From Glycine soja (lineage: Eukaryota; Streptophyta; Magnoliopsida; Fabales; Fabaceae), in NCBI RefSeq assembly GCF_004193775.1, contig NC_041019.1, forward strand, positions 16,153,020 through 16,217,019: 64,000 nucleotides of DNA. Reading direction: 5' to 3'. This document shows, in pieces, positions 23,990 to 33,539 of this stretch; positions within the stretch are counted from its first letter, which is position 1; the number at the start of each line of letters is the position of its first letter. Below the pieces are notes generated by a model. It ran no database searches and was not told the origin of the DNA. It was given only the letters and a program-made list of their open reading frames with translations. The position numbers and the translations under genes were made by a program.

Positions 23990-24182
23990 ACTGGCAAAAC
24001 CACAACGGTTTTTCCAAAAATGTCGTCGATATTGTGGTACGCAGTGTTCGAAAATGATTTTTGTAGCACCATCTTCGTTGACAAACTTCCTAATTACAAA
24101 AGTGTCATAACCTACAATACTATGACGATTTCTGACGACCGACGTCGAAAGTGCATTGTAAATTGTTCTTTTTCTAGTAGTG
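23990..24182 (-). mobile_element. isolated CACTA-type terminus
   Basis: Read on the minus strand from 24,182, the sequence begins CACTACTAGAAAAAG, the classic CACTA terminal form. It continues into a region rich in CGACGTCGGTCGTC-like inverted words, as in CACTA subterminal regions. The element would extend to lower coordinates. No partner terminus with a matching 3-base duplication was found, so this is either one end of a truncated element or a small decayed one. Confidence 0.6.
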
Positions 24183-24239
24183 ATGCCATCACAAGGAAGC
24201 AAGGATGAACTTTATGTATTTTTATTATTTACTTTTTTT

Positions 24240-25086
24240 GTTAAAATATATTTTTAGTTCTTCATCTTTTGGGTAAAATATGTTTTACGTCTCTACTAAA
24301 TTAACAAATTTGTTCTTAAGTCCATAATAATTTTTTCTTTTAATTAAATCTCTAATATATTAAAAAATTTGTTCAGGATCATTATCGTTTAGATGATTAT
24401 GTGACAATTAAATTTTTAAAATGAGAATTCTGACAACTAAAAAGCCATTACATTTATTTTGAAAGTTAAATTACATTTTTTTGACGTTTTAAAACCGTAA
24501 GAATTCATTAAAATAAAATAAATAAAAAATACTAAAGGAGCAAAAACATGAAAATCCAAGTTGAGATTCAAATCAAAATCCAAATCACAGGTCTTCCGAG
24601 CTTGGTGATTATAGCAATCTTGTTGGATGGTATAAGAAGCTAAAAAAGAGAAAAAAAAAACATATATATCTGGAAAACAAGAAGGAGAGATAAGAAATCT
24701 AGGGCGCGTTTAGTATTGGTGAAGACAATGGCGACGACGGCGGCTTTGTCGGCGGTGGGGGTGCGATCTTGGTGGTGGCGGCGATGCAGCGCTGTCCATC
24801 CTCATTAAGTGGACCCTCTGCTACTTTACTCCAGATAGTTTGTTGTTGCAAGCAGTCACATTAATTTCGTATCTCCCTTTCCATTTGGGTGGTGGTGCGG
24901 CATTCCTGTATTGCTAAATGAAGGAGATCAAGTGTGATTCCAGAATCAAAGGGAGAAGCCTTGGCAGATGAAGTTGGTACGAGAGGGAGGAAAAGAGAGA
25001 CATGTGTTTGTGACTTTGTGTGTCGGTACAAATCTCTAGGAGACAAAATGACCCAATAAAAATTCATCATGTCAGCACAGGAGGGG
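24240..25086. other. intergenic with possible short first exon
   Basis: Mostly AT-rich. A plus-strand ATG at 24,728 opens a 26-residue frame (MATTAALSAVGVRSWWWRRC, then a stop at 24,806) with a GC-rich, Gly/Ala-type composition unlike its surroundings. It might be the start of a broken gene with a transit-peptide-like N-terminus, since the MULE inserts 290 bases further on. Nothing recognisable follows. Confidence 0.25.
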
Positions 25087-25095
25087 CCTATAATG

Positions 25096-25365
25096 GGTTT
25101 TTTTGCTAAATATGCACCTTCTCTCTCCAAAAAATTCCCATAATACACTACTTTAATTATTTTTTTCCCCACAATACACTTGTTTTGCATGTAGGTAAGA
25201 AGTCGGGTTTGGCCACCCTGACTTCCGTGCTTGATTTTTTCTTTTTTTTTTTGTTTTAACTTAAATTATTAAAAAATATAAATATTATATTAGATAAAAA
25301 TATTTTTAATTGGTTTTAAAATTAATTTTTTATTAAATTAATCTTTTAAATTTTTTCAGAGTTAA
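25096..25365 (+). repeat. MULE left terminal inverted repeat
   Basis: Begins GGTTTTTTTGCTAAATATGC right after the 9-base duplication. The outer 170 bases are mixed-sequence; the inner part is AT-rich and still matches the right repeat up to about 25,365. Further AT-rich DNA to 25,670 holds no gene. Confidence 0.85.
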
Positions 25366-25679
25366 TTAAATTAATTTTTTAAATAAGAAAATGATATTAT
25401 TAAATATAATTATTTTTTTTTGTAATATTTAATTTACTTAACATATTTTTTAGGTGAATATTTTTTTAAACAAATCTTAATTTTGTCTAATAATATATTT
25501 ATTTTAGTAAAAAAAATTAAATTTTTTAATATAATTATCTTAATAAATAATTTGTTTGTTTATGTCATTAGATTTAATTAAAAATGATAATACTTTTTGT
25601 TTAACAATTTATTTATAAAAGAACATTATACTACATTATCAATAAAATACTTAAACAATCACATTTGGCTAAGGAAAAA

Positions 25680-28487
25680 CATAAAATAAAGATATGTTAG
25701 GACAATTATTTCTATTATGGTCATGTTTCCAGCAAATTTCACATTTTTTTCTACTTTCCCGTTCATTTACGTCTTCGTCCATCTTAGTATAAATGCGAGT
25801 TGAAACAGGACGACCCTTTGCAGTCCTCTTTCTCCATGGATCAGGACCCCACTGATCTCCTTCATATTCTTGTCACATTGATTCGTGTGGCAGTAAACCA
25901 AAGAAGTTATCGTAGACGTGCAAAATGTATTGTAAAGTGAATAGCGACAACACATAGTTCATGTAATCAACATTGACAAATTTATAGGCAGCCATGACGT
26001 GAGAACACGGTAAGTGTTTAGCTTGATATTCACCACAATCACACTTTTGAGATTGTAACATTACTCTAAAACTTCCAGGTAGTCTGGGTGTTTGAAGTGG
26101 GGATTGTGTCTCTGTTATAATAAATGTGTGATTGTGTCTGTCGAATTCATTTACAATGTGTGTATTAGATTCTTGTTGACCTCTATTCATTGCCTTAGAG
26201 ACGACTTCAGAATATTGTGAGCCAGAGTTAATCATTGCCTGAGTTTGTCGACCTCTAATAGCAAAGAGTTGTACAGTCTTGAAGTACGTCTCCTCAACCA
26301 ACGATGACTCCGGCAAATGTCTTGTGTTTATGAACATGGAATTAATACACTCAAACAAATTGGTAGTCATATGTCCCCAACATTTCCCCTCATTGAAGCA
26401 TTATACCCAATTTTGTTTGGGTAATTGATCAAGCCATTCAGTTGCACTTGGCTTATTCGCACGGATATCCCTAAGATGTCGCCAGTGCATCTTCTCCGTG
26501 TATGTGTAAACTGTAAATATTCAATCAATCTATTACGTTATGAAATTTGATTAAAAGTAAAGTTTAACAAATAAATAAAATAGATTCTCACCAATCAGTA
26601 TGAGTGGTTTCTTTAATTGTTTGTAGTTTGAGTTACCGCAAAGAAAGTTTTGTGCAATGTGGTGCAGGCAAAAGAAATGGGATGTGTCCTGAACCCATAA
26701 GTTACTTGGGTTGTTGTAGGCACTTATAATTGAGGGGTGTCTGTTTGAAATGAGAGAAATGTTAATTTGCGAGGTAACATGTCTTTTAAAATTCTTTAGA
26801 AAAAATCCCAAGCTAAAGTTGTCTCCCTTTCTACAATGGTGTAGGCAATCGAGAAGATATGGTTAGCTCCATCTTGTGCGGTAGCTATCAACAATGTGCT
26901 AGTATACTTCCCATAAAGCCATGTACCATCTACTTGTACTATGGGTTTGCAATATGCAAACCCATTAATGCATGGACTAAATGACCAAAAGACACGTTTA
27001 AACATTCTTTTGCCCAGTACGATTTCTCCTTCCTTATACACGGATTCTGTTTTAGCAGCGACCACAGTCCTGGGAACACAAGATTGCAAAGCTCCCAAAA
27101 GTTTTGGCAGGTTGGCATATGATTCTTCCCAGTTTCCATGAATCATCTCCAACGTTCTTTGCTTTGCTAACCATGTCTTTTTGTAGGATGGGATATAATT
27201 CATGAACATTTTGATTTCTGCAATCAACATCTTGATGGAGACAGTTGGGTTTGTTTTCACAATTGGTTGGATGATTTGTGCTATGACGTGTTTGTTGAGT
27301 TGCCGATGATCTTGTCTGAGCATTGGCGTGAGACAAGTGTGATGACCTCTAATACTCTTGATGATCCATTTGTTATGCCTCTTTGAATTGCATGCGCCTA
27401 AGCTCCATGTACAACCATTTTCATGTGATTTACACACGAAGTTTAGCCTTCTCTAGTCAGGGTAAATTGTTCAGCAATCAAAATGATTTCTGATGTTGTA
27501 TTCTTTGACTACTCGAATACATTATGCTTTTTCCTCGAAGGTCATGCCAACCTTCAATGCACCGATTGGTGGTTGTACATTATGTTGCTACTGAACAAAA
27601 TGGTGTCGATCAATGTAGTATGGTAGTTGGTCAAAGTTCAAGTCTACTGGACACCTAGGTTGGTGATATTGCAATGGAGGTGACGAAGGTGTCGTTGGTC
27701 TGCCAACACCCTCGTCATCGCTATGGTCATCACTTTGGTTATCGCTTTGGTTATTGATGTGATCAAAGAACTGTTGATCCTCATCCTCACTAAAATCATC
27801 CATGTTTTCCTCATGAAATCGTATAATGGGATCTTCGTTAGCGATGGGATGTTCATTTCGGTTTGATGTTTGTGTTTGTGGTTGTTGTGAGGGTGGCGTA
27901 AAGGGGGATGAAGGATGGTTTTGTTGGTCAAAGGAGGTTTGTTGGGCATAAAAAAAAGAATCATTTTCAGATAATAGTTGTGTGTATGAAGTATAAATGT
28001 CAAAGAGGTCTCGTGTTTCAAGGTTGCTGTATGAAGATACTGGATTATTGAGGTTTAGGTTGTTGTACGATAATTGTTGTGGAGGTGGTAGTTGTAGTTG
28101 TGGACATGAGGGTTGTGGAGATAATGGTTGTGGTTGAGGAATACGGTCAATAACAACATAGAATTCGACAGAATTCAATTGTGGATTTTTTAGAATTGTT
28201 TCCATCGTGCCTCTGAGATCGCCATTGTCGAGTAGTTGTGCTGAAATATAATGTGTCTGACCCTGATGAAATGAAATAGGGACATGAAATAACAATTGAG
28301 CAACTCTTTCAATTGCTCGAGTAGGGAGACAGATGTTAATTTTTTGAATCAATTGTGTAAACGTAATAGAACGACTGATGTAAATAAATATTGGGTTTGC
28401 ACATGTGTACACCAATCCCTGAACTGGGTTGTATGCTATGTAACCATTGTGATAAATGACGGTCACAATTTCTTTAGGTGGAGCCAT
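25680..28487 (-). pseudogene. MULE transposase (MURA-type)
   Basis: ATG at 28,487 (MAPPKEIVTVIYHNGYIAYN) opens a 299-residue N-terminal part. It has a PB1-like domain, then a Pro/Gln/Asn-rich acidic linker, and ends at a TAG at 27,588. Beyond it, GALKVGMTFEEKA and the FAR1/WRKY-like DNA-binding region (CKSHENGCTWSL) are interrupted by further stops. Intact from 27,437 to 26,796 is the region with VQVDGTWLYGKYTSTLLIAT, holding the first DDE aspartate. A one-base deletion in a T run near 26,800 shifts the frame. The second catalytic position reads ISNRH, where ISDRH is expected. A SWIM finger (CDCGEYQAKHLPCSH, 26,030-25,985) and a C-terminal CCHC knuckle (CEICWKHDHNRNNC, about 25,730) follow. 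It is inactive but only lightly decayed. Confidence 0.88.
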
Positions 28488-28599
28488 GGTGGTGCTTGTG
28501 GGATATGAGTGGAAATACTGTGACAGTTACAAATCAAGTTTTGTTTTGTGAGAAAGTTATTATATGTGATATGTTGTTGTCAAATGGTGAGATTATATA

Positions 28600-28860
28600 T
28601 AGGCTGAGAAAGTTTAATACGAGAGTTAGGGGCAAAGTTAGGTAGGAGAGTTAGATTGAAAGGTTAGGTGGGAGGGTTAGGTGGCAAAGTTAGTTATGAG
28701 AGTTAGGTGGGAGGGATAAGTGGCAAAGTTTGGTAGGAGAGTTAGGTGGGAGGGATAGGTGGCAAAGTTAGGTAAGAGAGTTAGATTGAAAGGTTAGGTG
28801 GGAGGGTTAGGCGGCAAAGCTAGTTATGAGGGTTAGGTGGGAGGGTTAGGTAGGATATTC
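28600..28860 (+). repeat. tandem GGTTAGG-type short repeats
   Basis: About 250 bases upstream of the transposase start consist of short imperfect units such as GAGAGTTAGGTGGGAGGGTTAGG and GGCAAAGTTAG. They resemble but do not equal the plant telomere unit TTTAGGG. The array lies where the transposase promoter is expected; it is a minisatellite. Confidence 0.75.
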
Positions 28861-30412
28861 AGTGCATGTGAGTGAATATTGTGCAACTGCGGAACAGTGT
28901 ACAAATGTACGTGAACAGTGTGCAACACCGTACATTAATGTACATGATAGACTATTCATTGCATCATGAGTGTTGACTGCGTGTTCCGCATCACGTGCTA
29001 AGGTCACGTTGATTGTTGAGAACCATGTTAATGGGTTAAATGTACGCATGTGAGTGAACAGTGTGCAACACCACACATTAATGGGGTTGTCGGTGCATGT
29101 AAGGGTTTGGTACGACATTGCTCCACATCTCTGGAATCATGCATGTGTAGACTACTATTACTGAAGTAAATTAAAAATAACAACTTCAAAGCATGCAACA
29201 ACTTCAACTACATAATAAAGACTGAGAAAAACTTAAACGCAATACAACAACAAATTATGTTAAATTATTCATTCTAATTTCAGGGAATTGTTCAGCTTCT
29301 GCTCCATGTCGGCCCAACTTAGGTCATTAACTTGAGTAGGTGATAATGAATTATGAACATCAACTTTAAGTTCCATACATATTACACTTTCCATATTCAC
29401 AAATGTATGAAACATGCACAAAACACCTTCTTCGTCAATAATTTGAATTGCCCTATATTGAACTTCACCATTGAATTCATATACAGGACAATGATACCAA
29501 AGTGCAATAATTATAGGTGTAACATCATTATCTGTAATTGATGATTGTATTACGGTGATTATGTTTGGCAGCGTCATTGTTGGATTCAAGAGTAACGATT
29601 TTATCTTGTCACCTCTGAAAACTGCATTTGCACTTGAACTTTAAATGATTTCATCACTGATATAAAAGTACGCACAAATAGGCTCTGACCTCATTGCTTT
29701 CCCTCTCTGTTTGCTCTCACAATTTGATTTGACGCAACTGTGCAAAGTGTTAGGTGATATGGTATGTTTATATATGCAATCAATCACGGGTCCATGGTTC
29801 ACGTGAATTAGAATCTCAATGCATGACACTAGCACAGTCGTGTTAACGTGCATTGGAATCTCGAGGCCTTACAATGAGACAAATTATAAATGTGCTTTGG
29901 AATCTCGAGGCCTTACAATGAGATTAAGGGTAATGTTGAGGCCATGCAGATTGTTGATAATCATATTAATGCGGTAAATGTACTCATGTGAGTGAACAGT
30001 GTGCAACACCATACATTCTAATTTCAGGAAATTATGTAGCTTTTATTCCATTGATTCAATAGTAACGATTTTTTCTTGTCACCATTGATATAAATGTACG
30101 CACAAATTGGTTCTGACCTCATTGCTTGCCTTCTCTGTTTGCTCTCACAATTTGATTTGACGCAACTACGCAAAGTGTTGGGTGATATGGTATGTTTATA
30201 TATGCAATCAATCACGGGTCCATGGTTCACGTGAGTTAGAATCTCGATGCATGACACTAGCACCGTCGTGTTAACATGCTTTGAGATCTTGAGGCCTTAC
30301 AATGAGACAAATTATAAATGTGCTTTGGAATCTCGAGGCCTTACAAAGAGATAAAGGGTATTTGTGCTTTGGAATCTGAACGTAGTTTATACTATAAATA
30401 GATGGGAGGTGC
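28861..30412. repeat. MULE spacer with duplicated segments
   Basis: The word group GTGAGTGAACAGTGTGCAAC recurs near 28,870, 28,910, 29,050 and 29,990. A segment of about 280 bases (29,655-29,930) is repeated in the same orientation at 30,084-30,362, about 428 bases away, with few differences. The minus strand of each copy holds a 70-odd-codon frame (VSCIEILxHVNHGPVIDCIY) that I do not recognise. The conserved frame may just reflect recent duplication. Confidence 0.7.
29269..29589 (-). CDS. PB1-like ORF within MULE
   Basis: An open frame of 106 residues with LPNIITVIQSSITDNDVTPI, YHCPVYEFNGEVQYRAIQII and a final ICMELKVDV. This follows the pattern of the PB1-like N-terminal domain of MULE transposases: a helix with I-x3-I spacing, a central basic/aromatic strand, D(E/D)xxxL, and a strand ending in an acidic residue. 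It is separate from the N-terminus of the transposase at 28,487. It could be the remnant of a second transposase gene or a stand-alone small protein; I favour a remnant. Confidence 0.45.
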   Translation of the reverse strand: MNPTMTLPNIITVIQSSITDNDVTPIIIALWYHCPVYEFNGEVQYRAIQIIDEEGVLCMFHTFVNMESVICMELKVDVHNSLSPTQVNDLSWADMEQKLNNSLKLE

Positions 30413-30760
30413 ATGTCAATACCACATTTGCATCACCCAACTTCAAATTTTATATCATTTGTACTCGGTTTACCATTTGACATCATTGTCATGGCTCATA
30501 AACCTCTATCGCATCATCAACACGTTCATCGTTCACGTACTATGATTAACGACTTAATCACTTCCTATTACCATACAATACTTGAACCAGAACCACAAAT
30601 TATACCATTATTATCGTGTGTCGGGTTCTAACATATTGCCCCAATCAAACAATGTAGAATTGATCCTGCATTGATCACTGCATTGGTTGAACGATGGAGG
30701 CCTGAAACACACACCTTTCACCTACCATGGGGAGAGTGCACCATCACACTCGAAGATGTT

Positions 30761-31720
30761 TGATGCAATCATACCCCGCAAGGGCATTGGATAGAAAACT
30801 CCAAGTAGATTGGGCCAGAGATGCAAGAGAAGGCCCTAGGGTTCTTATGAGTCTTAGGGTAGATTTCGGGCCCATGGGCTAAGTACGAGCCCACTTATCT
30901 TTGTAAATATTAGATTAAGGTTTCATTATTTTTGGGCCTTGTATTTAGGGCTCCATAATGTAGGTAGGGTACCCTAGAAATATAGGATTTTTCAGCCCTT
31001 GTATTTTAGGGCACCTAGACTAGTTTTTGTATTAGGGGTAGTTTTGTAATTTCACATGCACTAAGTGGATATTTGATGTGTGTGGTTGGAAATAAATTTA
31101 ATTGAATTGGTAGAAGCCCAATCCAATTAAATTTTAGAGGGGGAGGTGAGCATTTGCTTACTACACCCCATTGCCACATCATATAGTCACACTTTGTGCA
31201 TGTCCTTCATGCTTTTTATGCCTCATGACACCTAAGCACACTTAGTGGAGAATCTTGGAATTGATCTTGGATTAGTGGGCTGAACCATAACTAAAATTCA
31301 CTAATCATAATTAGTGAAATTTAGGCTCCAAAGTTTGGCTCCACAAATTCAATTTCAAATTCAAGTGAAATTTGAATTTCCCTCCAATTTTGTGTGACAC
31401 TTAGGCTATAAATAGAGGTCATGTGTGTGCATTTTTTCAACTTTGATCATTTGAATATTAACTTCAGATTTTAGAGCTCTTTTTGAGCACAAAATTTCGT
31501 GCTCTTCTCTCCCTCTCCCTTCATTCATCTCCTTCTTCCTCCAAGCTCTTATCCATGGCCTCCTATGGTGGTGAGCTTCTTCTAGACTCATCTTCTCCTT
31601 GAAGTGGCGTCTCCTCTCTCTCTTCCTTCTCCATTCCGCTGCCATTTATCTTCCAAGAAGCAAATGAATCCATTGATGAAGAAGATCCTAGGCCTACAAG
31701 CTCCAATGGAGCTTGCATCA
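30761..31720 (+). repeat. 5' LTR of young gypsy element
   Basis: 960 bases, TG...CA. A promoter-like GCTATAAATAGAGG box lies at about 31,404, followed by a stretch rich in TCTTCTCTC words typical of plant transcript starts. Confidence 0.92.
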
Positions 31721-31721
31721 T

Positions 31722-31733
31722 GTGGTATCAAGA
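31722..31733 (+). other. primer-binding site, initiator Met tRNA
   Basis: TGTGGTATCAAGAGC directly follows the LTR. This is the TGGTATCAGAGC form complementary to the 3' end of plant initiator methionine tRNA, with one extra A. The leader up to 33,539 is AT-rich and has no gene. Confidence 0.75.
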
Positions 31734-33539
31734 GCATCTTCATCTAGGTGATGTTCTTTTGCTTCCTCTATCTTTTTGTTCGGTGAATTCTCTTTAATTC
31801 CTTGTTCTTCATCTTATTCTCCATGTATATCCTCCATTGTCTTGTGGTTTGGTGTTGTTTAGAGTAGATTCAAAAAAAAATCGATTAAATCTTAGATCTA
31901 CACTTGTTCTTGCATTTCTATGGTTCAAATTTTGTAGATCTACTCTTGAATCTTGTTTTTGTGTTGATTTTAGGTTCTATCAATTTTCATTCATAATATT
32001 CTTGTGCTGAACCTTTAGATCTAAATTTTGTTCCAAAATATTGATTAGAAAAAAAAACACAAAAATCTAAGTGTAAATCACTTAATCCATGTTGTCTTAG
32101 AGTCATGTTTAGCCATAGTAATTGTCACATTATGTTCTAAGTTTGTGTTGAATTTTATTTTGTTGATTGAATACATTTGTTCATGTATTCTTGTCATTCT
32201 TAGCCTATCTTTTGAATTTTGAGTCTAATTCATGCATGTTATTTAGTTCATAACATGTTCTAAATCAATTCCTAGAAGTAGTCTTGTTCTTGAGCTTTTT
32301 TTTTTTTGCTTTCTTTCCTACATGATGCCTATGATGAAGTTGAGTTGTGGTGCTGAGTTGTGGCTGGATTTGTGAATCAAAATAAGTCTTAAGCTCTCTT
32401 TAATTGTGTTATTCAAGATAATTGAGCATAAGCAAACACAAATTGTAACTATCCAAGCCTTAAGCAACATAAACACTACTCTTGATTTCTAGGCTGAAAT
32501 CGCTGGTGCTGGCAACTTGAACATACGAACTTGTATAAATTACTGGGAATTGGTCACTACGTTTTTTGAGCTGAAACTTTTACCGAATTTTCTAGACATC
32601 TGGACCAAAATTATAAAAAAATAACCAAGCAATTTGGATTAAAGGAAAAAATAAGAAAAATCGCACAAGTTGGCAGAAAAATCAGTGTCCAGGAAAAAAA
32701 AAGGTGAAAGGAGAGTGTGCTTGTTGTTTTGGCTCAAAATTTGTTCTATAATTGGTGCCTATTTTATACCAATACTAGTTCTGAAATTTCAATTGAAAAT
32801 TATTGTGAAAACAAATGCCAAAACTAGAGGTTTGTTGAGTCTTTTTTTTTAGAGTTTTTCTACTCTACTCTAGAGCCATTCTAGGTTTCTCTTTGAGTCC
32901 TAGCTTGCTTTTATGTGCTTTTCATTGCTTAATTGTTGAATAATCCTTGGAAATTTGTCTTGTTAAAACTCTATTGGTTTAGCTTTCATTTCATTTTTTT
33001 TGGTCTTTGGTTATTGCTTGTCTCTTTGTTTCCTTGCTTGTGAGTTGCCATATAGGGAATTGGAAAGGAGGATTGGTGCCATATCTTGAAGAATTTGAGT
33101 CAAGAAGCAAGGGTCCAACCACCTTAAGAGCAATTGGACTAAGAAGCACTCCAAATTGAGTGAAATACTAAAGAGAGAATAGCCACCACAATTGAGGACT
33201 TTTTTTTTTGTAATTTTGTAATTGGCAATTTGTTTTGCTTTCAAATTTTGTAACAAAAAGGTCTTTCATTGGAAGTAAGTTGGGAGCCTCCAATAGGTCA
33301 CCCTACTTCCATTTGTGTGTAATAATTTTAGGCAATTTTCCCTTAGGATAGTGAGTGTTTTGTTGGGAACCTTAAATGAGGTCATCCAAACACTCTTAGG
33401 ATCCGCCTAGTTTGCATTTCTTGCACTTTAATTTCTTGCTTACTTTCATAGCTTATTTCCTTTACCCTCCATTGTCAAACCGTCTAGATAGCTTTCCTTT
33501 TACCAATTAGTTTTTACCTTATCTTTCACACCTCTTTTA

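Noticed and set aside
24861..25190. Minus-strand 109-residue frame
   Set aside because: It crosses the MULE border and target duplication, so it cannot be an ancestral gene.
28620..28860. Interstitial telomere repeat
   Set aside because: Units read GGGTTAGG/AAGTTAGG mixed with other sequence and not the plant TTTAGGG array.
29641..29853. 70-residue frame conserved at 30,024-30,263 as a new small protein
   Set aside because: Similarity is explained by the recent 428-base-spaced duplication; no family recognised and no codon-level evidence.
31406..31645. 79-residue frame repeated at 36,905-37,144
   Set aside because: Identical because it lies in both LTRs; basic low-complexity translation of a pyrimidine-rich LTR segment on the wrong strand.
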